A DNA stretch of 64,000 nucleotides, taken from the NCBI GenBank assembly GCA_963821325.1, contig CAWGDC010000005.1:62001-126000 (forward strand), read 5' to 3'. Both the position numbers and the translations under genes were made by a program. Of the stretch, positions 18,379 to 26,628 are shown piece by piece. The notes below the pieces were generated by a model. That model saw only the letters and a program-made list of their open reading frames with translations. It had not been told where the DNA came from and made no database searches. Each line of letters starts with the position of its first letter. Within the stretch, counting starts at the first letter, position 1. Source of the DNA: PALSA-555 sp963821325 (lineage in GTDB: Bacteria > Actinomycetota > Acidimicrobiia > IMCC26256 > PALSA-555).

Positions 18379-19546
18379 GTGCTGTTCGACCTGTCGCCCG
18401 AGCTCGCCGAGCTGCAGGCCACCGTGCGCAAGCTGGCCCAGGAGCGCGTCGCGCCCCGTGCCCGGGCCATCGACCTGTCCGAGGAGTACCCCGACGACCT
18501 CTTCGAGCTCTTCGTCGACGCCGGGCTCACCGGCCTGTGCGTCCCCGAGGAGCTCGGCGGCGCCGGCGCCGGCATCCTCGGACTGACCCTCGCCATCGAG
18601 GAGGTCGCGAAGTACTCGCAGGCCGCCGCGCTCATGCTGCTGCTCACGCGTCTCCCCACCGGGCCGGTCCTCATCGCCGGCCGCCCCGAGCAGCAGCGCC
18701 GCTACGTCACGCCCGTCGCCACCGGCGAGGCCCGCGCCGCGTTCGGGCTCAGCGAGCCCCAAGCCGGCAGCGACGTCATGGGGATGCGCACCCGGGCCCG
18801 GCCCGACGGCGACGACTGGATCCTCTCCGGCACCAAGTGCTGGATGTCGGGGGTCCGCCAAGCCGACTGGTACTGCGTGTTCGCCAAGACCGGTCCGGTC
18901 GACTCGCGCGCCCACGACAGCGTCTCCGCGTTCCTCGTCGAGCGCGCCTGGCCCGGCGTCACGGTCGGGAACACCGACCGCAAGATGGGCGTCAAGGGCG
19001 TCGACACCGGCGAGCTGCTCCTCGACGACGTCCGCGTCCCCGCCGAGAACGTCATCGGCGAGATCGGCGGCTTCCGCCTCGCGATGCTCGGCCTCAACGC
19101 CATGCGACCCATCGTCGCCGCACGGGGCATCGGCCTCGCCGAAGGCGCGCTCGATGTACGCCGTCGACTACGTGCAGCACCGCCGCGCCTTCGAGCGTAC
19201 AATCGCCGACTTCCAAGGCATCCAGTGGAAGATCGCGGAGCTGGCGACCGAGATCGAAGCGGCCCGGCTCCTGACCTACCGAGCCGCTTGGATGGCCGAC
19301 CGCGGGCAGTACACGAAGGAGTGGGTCCCGTTCCTCTCGATGGCGAAGTCGTACGCGACCGAGCTCGCGGTGAAGGTCTCCGGCGAGGCGCTCCAGATGC
19401 TCGGCGCGGCCGGGTACATGCAAGACCACCCCGTCGAGCAGTACTACCGCGACGCCAAACAGCTCACGATCGTCGAGGGCACCACCCAGGTGCAGCTCGG
19501 GCTCATCGCCCGTGGCGTCCTCGACCGGGACCTCTGGTGGGACTGA
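18379..19546 (+). CDS. Acyl-CoA dehydrogenase (frameshifted)
   Basis: Flavin-dependent dehydrogenase that introduces an alpha-beta double bond into acyl-CoA and passes electrons to ETF. The N-terminal part (VPEELGGAGAG, AFGLSEPQAGSDV) and mid part (GTKCWMSGVRQADWY) are in frame from GTG 18379. Near 19146-19156 one extra base leads to MYAVDYVQHRRAF and the conserved C-terminus LGAAGYMQDHPVEQYYRDAK. The motif IVEGTTQVQ contains the Glu typical of the straight-chain acyl-CoA dehydrogenase active site. Rebuilt length is about 388 residues, normal for the family. Confidence 0.85.
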
Positions 19547-19577
19547 CCGTCCGCACGGCGCGTCCCGGCGGACAGCG

Positions 19578-20625
19578 ATGACCGACCAGACGGCGCTCTG
19601 GCCGGACGTGCTGGGCCGGCTCGTCCGCCGCGAGGACCTCCCGCCGGACCTCGCCGCCGCCGCGCTCGGCGCCGTGCTGCGCGGCGAGGCGACCGACGCG
19701 CAGCTGGCCGGCTTCGCGGTCGGTCTCCGGGCCAAGGGCGAGACCGCGACCGAGCTCGCCGCGCTCGTGCGCACCATGCTCGAGCACAGCGAGCACGTCG
19801 ACGTCGACGGGCCGCTGCTCGACACGTGCGGCACGGGTGGCGACCGCGCCGGCACCATCAACGTGTCCACCCTCGCCGCGCTCGTCGCCGCCGCCGCGGG
19901 TGCCGCCGTCGCCAAGCACGGCAACCGGGCCGCATCGTCACGGTGCGGCTCCGCCGACGTGCTCGAGGCGCTCGGCGTCGCCATCGACCTCGGCCCGAAG
20001 GGCGTCGAGCGCTGCATCGCCGACACCCGCATCGGGTTCTGCTTCGCGCCCCGCTACCACCCCGCGATGCGCTTCGCCGGGCCGGTTCGCGGCCAGCTCG
20101 GCGTCGCCACGACCTTCAACATCCTCGGCCCGCTCGCCAACCCGGCCGGCGCGACCCGCCGCACCGTCGGCGTCGCCGACCCGGCCATGGCCGAGCGAGT
20201 CGTCGGGGCGCTCGCCGAGCTCGGCGTCGAGCACGCCCTCGTCTTCTACGGCCACGACGGGCTCGACGAGCTCACCACGACCACGACGTCCACCGTGTAC
20301 GAGCTGGCGCGACGGCGCCACTCGCCGCTACGACGTCGACCCAGCCGCGCTCGGGATCACGACCGTGACCGCCGACGCCTTGCGCGGCGGCGACGCCCAG
20401 GACAACGCCGACGCCGTGCACCGCGTGCTCGACGGCACGGCCGGCCCGCACCGCGACCTCGCCGCGTTGAACGCCGCCGCGGCGCTCGTCGTGGCGGGGA
20501 TCGCCGACGACCTGGCCGACGGGCTCGACGCGGCCCGCGCCGCGCTCGACGACGGCCGCGCCGCCGCCACGCTCGACGCCTTCGTGCGGGTCAGCCAGAC
20601 GGCCCGCGACACCGAGGCGGCCTGA
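19578..20625 (+). CDS. trpD: Anthranilate phosphoribosyltransferase (frameshifted)
   Basis: Transfers the phosphoribosyl group of PRPP to anthranilate, the second step of tryptophan synthesis. The N-terminal helical domain is followed by LLDTCGTGGDRAGTINVST (PRPP-binding glycine loop), KHGNRAASSRCGSADVLEALG, FCFAPRYHPAM and GPLANPA. Near 20306-20314 one extra base in GGCGCGAC moves into the frame encoding RRYDVDPAALG to the TGA at 20625. Rebuilt length is about 348 residues, normal. No other trp gene is nearby. Because tryptophan synthesis normally needs this enzyme, the break is more likely a sequence error than a dead gene. Confidence 0.88.
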
Positions 20626-21300
20626 GTGGCCCGAGCGCTGCAGTGCCCCTCGTGCGGCACCACGAAGCAGCTCGACGGCGTCACCAGCGACACGTTCCGC
20701 TGCGACCAGTGCGGCCAGGTGCTGAAGGTCCCGGCCGCGGCGCGCCACGCCAGCGCACTGGACGGCCCGCCCGCGCCGCCGCGGCGGCGGGCCAACCCGA
20801 GCCCGCCCGCGCCCGAACCTCCTGCGCCGCCGCGCCGCAACCCCGCGCCGGCGCCCGTGGTCGCCGCCCCACCCGCCGCCACCGCGACCCGTGCCGTCGC
20901 GCCCCCTCGTGGGCGACCCCCCGCCGGGGCGGAGCCGCCGCCACCCGCCCGCAAGGCGCCGCGCAGCAACCTGCCGCTGTGGCTGCGCATCGGCGCCTGG
21001 GTGCTCGCGGTGCCGATCGGGCTCGTCATCGTCGGGGTGCCGGCCCGCCAGCTCGGCTACCTCACCAGCCAGAAGCTGCTCGACGTGTTCGTGAAGCACT
21101 CGCTCAGCCGGTTCGTGCCGCTGCTCGTCATCGTCGTCCTCTGGGCGCTCGCCACCACGGTGCTCGTCGAGATCCTCATCGAGGGCGGCCGGTTGCTCAT
21201 GCGCCGCCGGCAGCGCGCGCACGCCACCGCCGACCGGCAATCCTTCGACACCCCGCCCCCGCCTCAGCGGTCCGGGAGGTCGCGCCGGCGCGGCGCATAG
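20626..21300 (+). CDS. Zinc-ribbon, Pro-rich, two-helix membrane protein
   Basis: 224 residues starting at the GTG directly after the trpD stop. It begins with a rubredoxin-like knuckle (CPSCGTTKQLDG ... FRCDQCGQ, two CXXC pairs, residues about 8-32), then about 90 residues dominated by Pro, Ala and Arg, then two membrane helices (LRIGAWVLAVPIGLVIV; LLVIVVLWALATTVLVEIL) and a basic tail. Function is unknown. The architecture suggests a membrane-tethered cytoplasmic zinc domain. It is probably co-transcribed with trpD. Confidence 0.7.
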   Translation: MARALQCPSCGTTKQLDGVTSDTFRCDQCGQVLKVPAAARHASALDGPPAPPRRRANPSPPAPEPPAPPRRNPAPAPVVAAPPAATATRAVAPPRGRPPAGAEPPPPARKAPRSNLPLWLRIGAWVLAVPIGLVIVGVPARQLGYLTSQKLLDVFVKHSLSRFVPLLVIVVLWALATTVLVEILIEGGRLLMRRRQRAHATADRQSFDTPPPPQRSGRSRRRGA

Positions 21301-22934
21301 CGGGGTAGGCGCACGCGTGGCGACGCCAGCGTGCCCGTGACCGTCACCACCCGCAGTGACGCCGCCCCGCGGCGCAGCCACCGGGCGACCTCCAACAGCT
21401 CGTCGACCTCGTCGCGCGCCGGCACCGCCCGCCCGGCGAGACCGAGCTGCGGCGCGTCGTCAGGCAGCACGACCCGACCGTCGACGATCTCCACGCGACC
21501 GTCCGGCCCGTCCACGACGAGCCGGCCGGCCTGGCGCAGCCCGTCGACCAGCCGCTGCCGCTCGAGCGCCCCGGTCACCGCCGCCAGCTGGTCCCGCGTC
21601 GTGGCGGCCTCCTCGAAGCGCTCCGCGTCCACGAGCGTCGCCAGACGCTGCTCGAGGGGCGCGAGCAGCAGGGCGCCCTCACCGGTCAGCGCCCGCGTGG
21701 CGCGCGCGACGATCGCCGCGTACGTCGACGCCGGCGTCGCGCCCGAGCACGGACAGGCCGCCACGTTGAGCTGCGCGGCGAGACACGGCGGCCCGTCCAG
21801 CCCGGCCCGGAAGCCGATGCGACGGCGGCAGCGGCGCAGCGGCAGCGCCGTCTCCACCGCGTCGCGCAGCAGCTGCGCCGCGGCGACCGACGGCAGCGGC
21901 CCGAGGTGCAGCCCGGCGTCGGGCGGCGCGGACCGCACCACCGACAAACGGGGGAACCGCTCCGGCAGCGTCAGGCGCAGGTAGGCGTACGACCGCCACG
22001 TCTTCAGCCGACGGTTGAACCGCGGCTGCAGCTCCCGGATCAGGCGGAGCTCCCGGATCGCGGCCTCGAGTGGGTGGGCGCACACCCGATGGTCGATTGC
22101 CTCGGTCTCTCGGAGCAGCTGGGGGACCTTGCGGCGCGTGTCGCCCGAGAAGTAGCTGCGCACCCGGGTCCGCAGGTTCGTCGCCTTCCCGACGTAGAGC
22201 ACCCGGCCGGCGCGGTCCCGGAACAGGTACACGCCGGGGCGTCGGGGGAGCCCGGCCGTCAAGGCCAGCTTCCCGACCGACGGGTGCGCCCGCATCCGGG
22301 GGAGCTCCAGCAGGTCGTCCAGGCCGAGCACCCCGAGGCGGCCCGCCCGTTCGAGGAGCGCGTGCAGCACCTCCAGCGTCGCGCGGGCGTCGGGCAGCGC
22401 CCGGTGGACCGGCTCGGTGGGGACCCGCAGATGGCGGGCCAGGGTGGCCAGCCGCAGGTTCGGGACCTCGTCGCGCACCAGCCGGCGGGCCAGCGCGGCG
22501 GTGTCGACGCGGCGGTGCGCGAGGCGCGGGTAGCCGCGGGCCGTCAAGGCCGCGTCGAGGAACGACACGTCGAAGCGGACGTTGTGGCCGCCGAGCACCG
22601 TCGCGGTGCTCGGGCCGAGGAACTCGAGCAGCGCCGGGAGGACCTCGTCGATCGTCGGGGCGGGGACCAGCATCGCCTCGGTGATCCCGGTCAGCACGGT
22701 GATGAGCGGCGGGACCGCCGCCCCCGGGTTCACGAGCGTGTGCAGCTCGCCCAGGCACACGCCGCCCCGGTACTTCACGGCGCCCACCTCGGTGATCGCG
22801 CACGTCGCCGGCGACGCGCCCGTCGTCTCGAGGTCCACCACCACGAACGTCACCGCGTGCAGCGGCGTCCCGAGCTCCTCGAAGCCGCGCTGGACGGCGG
22901 CGCCGGAGCCGGCGAGGGAGACCGCGCTCGTCAC
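21264..22934 (-). CDS. DEDD exonuclease fused to GIY-YIG (UvrC/Cho-like) nuclease
   Basis: 556 residues, two nuclease domains. The N-terminal exonuclease of DNA polymerase III epsilon type shows VVVDLETTG (DxE), LGGHNVRFDVSFLD and HRALPDARATLE (HxxxxD). A GIY-YIG domain follows at about 225-300 (RRPGVYLFRDRAGRVLYVGK, RTRVRSYF). The C-terminal region resembles UvrC/Cho incision proteins and has a Cys-containing stretch (LAAQLNVAACPCSG). Expected role is damage-strand incision and trimming in nucleotide excision repair. The GTG start is set by a leaderless -10 8 bases upstream. A LexA-like palindrome occupies the promoter spacer, so SOS induction is predicted. Confidence 0.9.
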   Translation of the reverse strand: MTSAVSLAGSGAAVQRGFEELGTPLHAVTFVVVDLETTGASPATCAITEVGAVKYRGGVCLGELHTLVNPGAAVPPLITVLTGITEAMLVPAPTIDEVLPALLEFLGPSTATVLGGHNVRFDVSFLDAALTARGYPRLAHRRVDTAALARRLVRDEVPNLRLATLARHLRVPTEPVHRALPDARATLEVLHALLERAGRLGVLGLDDLLELPRMRAHPSVGKLALTAGLPRRPGVYLFRDRAGRVLYVGKATNLRTRVRSYFSGDTRRKVPQLLRETEAIDHRVCAHPLEAAIRELRLIRELQPRFNRRLKTWRSYAYLRLTLPERFPRLSVVRSAPPDAGLHLGPLPSVAAAQLLRDAVETALPLRRCRRRIGFRAGLDGPPCLAAQLNVAACPCSGATPASTYAAIVARATRALTGEGALLLAPLEQRLATLVDAERFEEAATTRDQLAAVTGALERQRLVDGLRQAGRLVVDGPDGRVEIVDGRVVLPDDAPQLGLAGRAVPARDEVDELLEVARWLRRGAASLRVVTVTGTLASPRVRLPRYAPRRRDLPDR

Positions 22935-22942
22935 GGCCCGTC

Positions 22943-22948
22943 AGCCTA
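22943..22948 (-). promoter_or_regulatory. Leaderless-type -10 (TAGGCT) of the nuclease gene
   Basis: On the minus strand the hexamer is 8 bases from GTG 22934. Its -35/-10 spacer is filled by the adjacent palindrome at 22949-22964. Confidence 0.55.
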
Positions 22949-22964
22949 GCGAACATACGTTCGA
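22949..22964. promoter_or_regulatory. LexA (SOS) box
   Basis: On the minus strand this reads TCGAACGTATGTTCGC. Eleven of the twelve fixed bases of the actinobacterial SOS box TCGAAC-N4-GTTCGA match. It touches the nuclease -10 on one side and covers the expected -35 position (22960-22965) of the zinc-ribbon gene on the other, so bound LexA would block both divergent promoters. Confidence 0.75.
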
Positions 22965-22982
22965 TCGGCGAGGGCGTCGGGG

Positions 22983-22988
22983 TAGGCT
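22983..22988 (+). promoter_or_regulatory. Leaderless-type -10 (TAGGCT) of the zinc-ribbon gene
   Basis: The hexamer is 7 bases before GTG 22996. It fixes that start and lies 17 bases after a possible -35 that overlaps the SOS box. Confidence 0.5.
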
Positions 22989-22995
22989 GCCCGGC

Positions 22996-23226
22996 GTGGG
23001 TCCCGCCCAGCGGTACCGGTGTACAGCCTGCGGGAACCTCACCCGCTTCGATGTCGTCGCCGTGCGCCGCACCGAGGCGTTCCACCACTACAGCGTCGCT
23101 GGGGAGCTCACCGTCGAGGACGAGGTCGTCCTCGAGGAGCACGTCGCCGAGGTCCGCTGCCGCTGGTGCAACGCCACCGGCGACGCCATCGAGGCGCTCC
23201 CCGCCGCGACGGACGCCCCCGGCTGA
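22996..23226 (+). CDS. Small zinc-ribbon protein, unknown function
   Basis: 76 residues. Two CXXC pairs (YRCTACGNLTRFD at the N-terminus and VRCRWCNATG near residue 58) would bind one zinc. Between them is an acidic helix-strand segment (ELTVEDEVVLEEHVAEV). Similar small proteins are widespread in actinobacteria with no known job. Its promoter is shared with the SOS box of the divergent nuclease, which suggests but does not prove a link to DNA damage. Confidence 0.7.
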   Translation: MGPAQRYRCTACGNLTRFDVVAVRRTEAFHHYSVAGELTVEDEVVLEEHVAEVRCRWCNATGDAIEALPAATDAPG

Positions 23227-23230
23227 CCGC

Positions 23231-23650
23231 TCAGTCGCCGAGGAGCTGCACCACGACCGTGCGGGTCCGCGGCCGGTCGTCCAGGTCGACGCACACGATC
23301 CGCTGCCAGGTCCCGCACGCCAGCCGACCGTCCCGCACCGGGACCGTCACCGACGGGCCGAGCAGCGCGGCCCGCACGTGCGCGTGCCCGTTCGTGTCGG
23401 CGTTCCGCGCGTTGTGCTCCCAGCGGCGGTCACGGGGCGCGACCTCCTCGAGCACCGTGTTGAGGTCGGCGTTCGCGCCGGGTTCGCACTCGATGGTCGT
23501 CACCCCGCATGTGGAGTGGGCCACGAACACCGTGCACAGGCCGTCCCGCACGCCGGCGTCCTCGACGATCCGCTGCGCCCGCTCGGTCAGGTCGACGACC
23601 TCGCCGTCCCCGCGCGTCGAGATCGACAGCTCGTGAGACCGCGCCGCCAC
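23231..23650 (-). CDS. YjbQ family protein (UPF0047), secondary thiamine-phosphate synthase type
   Basis: 139 residues, complete. Signature motifs are CTVFVAHSTCGVTTIECEPG, the long WEHNARNADTNGHAH loop and CGTWQRIVCVDLD near the end. Members form trimers with a metal-like His/Cys site. Some complement thiamine phosphate synthase mutants, but the physiological role is not settled. The stop lies 4 bases from the stop of the convergent zinc-ribbon gene. Confidence 0.88.
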   Translation of the reverse strand: MAARSHELSISTRGDGEVVDLTERAQRIVEDAGVRDGLCTVFVAHSTCGVTTIECEPGANADLNTVLEEVAPRDRRWEHNARNADTNGHAHVRAALLGPSVTVPVRDGRLACGTWQRIVCVDLDDRPRTRTVVVQLLGD

Positions 23651-23742
23651 GCCGGGAGTGTACGCAGCCCCTGCACGCGGCCGTCGACGGCTGGCATGCT
23701 GCGCACGCCGATCCCAATCCCCGATCCCCGAGAGGACCCGCG

Positions 23743-24315
23743 ATGGCCCCGGACGCCACGACCCTCGCCCGCGCCATGGACGCCTTCGACGCCCGGCTCC
23801 GTCGCGTCGAGCCCGACCAGTGGTCGCTCCCCACGCCCTGCCCCGACTGGGACGTGCGCCACCTGGTGAACCACGTCGTCGTCGGCGGCACGGCCGCGGT
23901 GCGGCTCCTCGACGGCGCCACCCGCGACGAGATCATCGGGATGTACGGCACCGACGGGCTGGGCGACGACCCTCTCGAGGCCCGACGCCGCGCCGCGGCC
24001 GCCGAGCGCGAGGCGTTCGCCGCGCCCGGGGCGCTCGAGCGCATCGTGCACCACCCCGCCGGGGACGTGCCCGGCGCGACGCTCCTCGGGTTCCGCACCG
24101 GCGACAACCTGCTCCACGCCTGGGACCTCGCCCGGGCCGTCGGCGGCGACGAGGCCCTCCCCGACGACGTCGTCGTCGAGGTGTGGGGCGCGCTCGAGCC
24201 GCTCGGCCCCGTGATCGGCACCCTCGGCGTGTTCGGCGCCGGGGCCAGCGGCGACGTCGGCGCCGACGCCCCCGTCCAGACCCGCCTCCTCGACCTCAGC
24301 GGCCGGCGCCCCTGA
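23743..24315 (+). CDS. TIGR03086/maleylpyruvate-isomerase-like DinB-fold protein
   Basis: 190 residues from ATG 23743 (AGAGGA upstream). It has the actinobacterial metal-binding four-helix pattern: WSLPTPCPDWDVRHLVNHVV near residue 30 and a second His-containing helix FRTGDNLLHAWDLARAVG near 130, giving three His for a divalent metal. Family members include mycothiol-dependent maleylpyruvate isomerase; most have no known substrate. Confidence 0.8.
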   Translation: MAPDATTLARAMDAFDARLRRVEPDQWSLPTPCPDWDVRHLVNHVVVGGTAAVRLLDGATRDEIIGMYGTDGLGDDPLEARRRAAAAEREAFAAPGALERIVHHPAGDVPGATLLGFRTGDNLLHAWDLARAVGGDEALPDDVVVEVWGALEPLGPVIGTLGVFGAGASGDVGADAPVQTRLLDLSGRRP

Positions 24316-24523
24316 CCGCCCGGCCGGGGCCTCGCGCCGGCGGCGGGTAGACGGCGCGGGCGATGGTGGCGGACGTCCACCCGATCACCCACCCCCCGAA
24401 GACCAACAGGATGGCGTGCGAGTGGCTGCTGCCCGTCAGGGCGACGACCACCCAGAGCACCGCCCAGACGATCCCGCACCCAATGCTGTACGTCGTGTAG
24501 GTCCGCCACGTCCTGGTCTTCAT
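24296..24523 (-). CDS. Two-helix small membrane protein
   Basis: 75 residues from ATG 24523, with a strong ribosome site (GGGAGGGAAGG). It has two membrane segments (IVWAVLWVVVALTG; AILLVFGGWVIGWTSATIA) and a basic tail. It overlaps the convergent TIGR03086 gene by 20 bases. Upstream ATGs in the same frame lack a ribosome site. Function is unknown. Confidence 0.6.
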   Translation of the reverse strand: MKTRTWRTYTTYSIGCGIVWAVLWVVVALTGSSHSHAILLVFGGWVIGWTSATIARAVYPPPARGPGRAVRGAGR

Positions 24524-24578
24524 CGCCTTCCCTCCCGCCGAGCCGCCAGTGTCACAGCCGGACGCGACGCTGTCGGGC

Positions 24579-24791
24579 ATGCGCATCGACTGTGACGAGT
24601 GCGTCATGCAGGGCACCGAGGTGTGCGACGACTGCGTCGTGACCTACCTGGTCCGACGCCGGCCGACCCACGCCGTCGTGCTCGACCTCGACGAGGAGCG
24701 GGCGCTGCGCCGCTTCGCCGGCGCCGGGCTGGTCCCGACCCTGCGCCACGTCGCCCGCGACGGCACCGCGGACCGTCCCGCGTCGGCCTGA
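24579..24791 (+). CDS. Small Cys-rich conserved actinobacterial protein
   Basis: 70 residues from ATG 24579. The N-terminus MRIDCDECVMQGTEVCDDC has four Cys in two CXXC-like pairs that probably hold a metal, followed by TYLVRRRPTHAVVLDLDEE and an alpha-helical end. Similar short proteins are common in actinobacteria, with no assigned role. A GTG 30 bases upstream is an alternative start. Confidence 0.65.
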   Translation: MRIDCDECVMQGTEVCDDCVVTYLVRRRPTHAVVLDLDEERALRRFAGAGLVPTLRHVARDGTADRPASA

Positions 24792-24812
24792 GCGGCCTGG
24801 TGAGGGGCGGCG

Positions 24813-26006
24813 CTACTCGGTGACCTCTTGGCGGAGCGCGCCGACCGTCGCCTGCTCGCGGCTGCGGTGCGCGAACGGGTCATAGCGGAAGATGCGCATC
24901 GCGTTCTCGTGCGTGATCTTGGCCATGTCGGTCGCCGGCACGCCCTCGAGCTGCTTCGCCATCGCCTCGGGGGAGTGCGGCCACGTCGAGTCGGAGTGCG
25001 GGTAGTCGCACTCCCAGGTGATGTTGTCGATCCCGATCCGGTCTCGGTCCTCGACGCCGGAGCGGTCGCTGATGAAGCAGAACGTGAAGTGCTCCAGCGC
25101 CACCTCGCTCGGCAGCCGATCCCCGAAGTCCTGGTGGGTCCAGAACCGGTGCTGCTGGTACACGTAGTCGATCCGCTCCAGCCAGTAGGGGATCCAGCCC
25201 GTCCCGCCCTCCGACAGCGCGAACTTCAGGTTCGGGAAGCGGCGCAGTACCGAGGACCACAGCAGGTCGGTCGCGGCGTTCATCGTGTTGAGCGGCGTCA
25301 ACGTGATCATGATGTCGATCGGCGCGCCCGGCGCGATCTCGATGCTGGTCGAGGACGAGCCGATGTGCAGGCAGATGATCGTGCCCTCGTCCTCGCACGC
25401 CTGGAAGAACGGGTCCCAGTGGTCGCCGAAGATGTGCGGCCAGCCCAGCTTGTACGGGTTCTCCGAGAACGTGACCGCGTGGCAGCCCTTCTTCGCGACG
25501 CGGCGCACCTCGTCGGCCATCAGCTGCGGATCCCAGATCGGGGGGATCGACAGCGGGATGAACCGGCCCGGGTAGGTGCCGCACCACTCGTCGATGTGCC
25601 AGTCGTTGTAGGCCCGCAGCAGGTTCAGGCCGACGTCGAGGTCCTTCGACCGGGAGAAGAGCTGCCCGCAGAACTGCACGAAGCTCGGGAAGCACATCGA
25701 GCCGAGCACCCCGTTGCGGTTCATGTCCTTGATCCGCTCGTGGATGTCGTAGCAGCCGGTGCGGATCATCTCGTAGGACGTCGGCTCGATGTTGTACTCC
25801 TCGGGCGGACGTCCGGCGACGGCGTTCAGGCCGATGTTGGGGATCTCGGCGTCCTGGTACACCCACACGTCGGTGCCGTCGTCCTTGCGGACACTCTTCG
25901 GCGCGTACGGCTTCCACTTGTCGGGCAGATGGGCGTCGAAGAGGGTCGGGGGCTCCACCACGTGGTCGTCGACGCTGACCAGGATGAGATCCTCGGCGTT
26001 GGGCAT
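24813..26006 (-). CDS. Amidohydrolase family protein (ACMSD-like)
   Basis: 397 residues, TIM-barrel metal-dependent hydrolase or decarboxylase. Visible are the N-terminal metal motif VSVDDHVVEPPTLFDAHLP, GVLGSMCFPSF, the conserved His in ICLHIGSSS, the barrel-strand motif FALSEGGTGWIPYWLER and the terminal Asp region WECDYPHSDSTWPHS. Members of this subfamily often accompany degradation genes in Acidimicrobiia and mycobacteria; the substrate is unknown. The leader carries GGGGAG before ATG, and TAGGCT at 26043-26048 is the likely -10. Confidence 0.85.
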   Translation of the reverse strand: MPNAEDLILVSVDDHVVEPPTLFDAHLPDKWKPYAPKSVRKDDGTDVWVYQDAEIPNIGLNAVAGRPPEEYNIEPTSYEMIRTGCYDIHERIKDMNRNGVLGSMCFPSFVQFCGQLFSRSKDLDVGLNLLRAYNDWHIDEWCGTYPGRFIPLSIPPIWDPQLMADEVRRVAKKGCHAVTFSENPYKLGWPHIFGDHWDPFFQACEDEGTIICLHIGSSSTSIEIAPGAPIDIMITLTPLNTMNAATDLLWSSVLRRFPNLKFALSEGGTGWIPYWLERIDYVYQQHRFWTHQDFGDRLPSEVALEHFTFCFISDRSGVEDRDRIGIDNITWECDYPHSDSTWPHSPEAMAKQLEGVPATDMAKITHENAMRIFRYDPFAHRSREQATVGALRQEVTE

Positions 26007-26042
26007 GACGGTGCTCCCCGATCGGAACTGACTTTCGTGTCG

Positions 26043-26067
26043 AGCCTAGGTCTCGCCCGGGTACCCT
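26043..26067. promoter_or_regulatory. Divergent -10 pair between amidohydrolase and DoxX genes
   Basis: TAGGCT on the minus strand (26043-26048) lies about 37 bases from ATG 26006. TACCCT on the plus strand (26062-26067) lies about 25 bases from GTG 26093. Both genes also have ribosome sites, so short leaders are expected here. Confidence 0.4.
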
Positions 26068-26092
26068 CGCGGCCCGACGACCGGGGGGAGCC

Positions 26093-26615
26093 GTGACCGA
26101 CCCGAACGTGACCTACTTCGCGCTCATGCTCGCACACGTGTGGCTCGGGATCATGATCTTCGCCCACGGGTGGCGCCACGTCGCCGCCGTCCGCTCGGGA
26201 CCCGGCATGGCCAACTGGTTCGAGAGTCTCGGCCTGCGGCCCGGATGGCTCCACGCCTGGATGGTCACCCTGACCGAGCTCGCCGCCGGCGTCGCGCTCG
26301 TCGCCGGCCTCTTCACCCCCTTCGCGTACGGCGGGCTGTGCCGCGGTGCTCGTCGTCGCCGCGATCACGAACCACCGCACGAACGGGTTCTTCCTCAGCT
26401 CGAAGCGAGAAGGGTGGGAGTACGTCGTCGGCGTCGCGATCCTGGCCATCGCCCTCGGCGCGCTCGGCCCGGGTAACTGGTCGCTCGACCACGCCGTCGG
26501 GTTCGCGTTCCCGTTCCAGAACGGCACGGCGCTGCTCATCACCGCGGCGCTCGGCCTCGGCGGCGCCGGCGCGTTCCTCGCCGTGTTCTGGCGCCCCCCG
26601 AAGGCCCCGATCTAG
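26093..26615 (+). CDS. DoxX-like membrane protein (frameshifted)
   Basis: About 173 residues when rebuilt, four membrane helices. Starts at GTG 26093 with GGGGGGAG upstream. Frame 1 gives LMLAHVWLGIMIFAHGWRH, the F-E-S-L-G-L-R region and LTELAAGVALVAGLFTPFAYGGL. Near 26333-26342 one extra base leads to VLVVAAITNHRTNGFF and the last two helices. This is the order of actinobacterial DoxX proteins, which are linked to quinone or thiosulfate redox in some organisms; here the role is unassigned. Confidence 0.78.
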
Positions 26616-26628
26616 GCGACGCCGCGGC

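Noticed and set aside
20306..20314. Programmed frameshifting in trpD and other genes
   Set aside because: Many unrelated genes show the same kind of break with no slippery sequence or shared downstream structure; sequence error is simpler.
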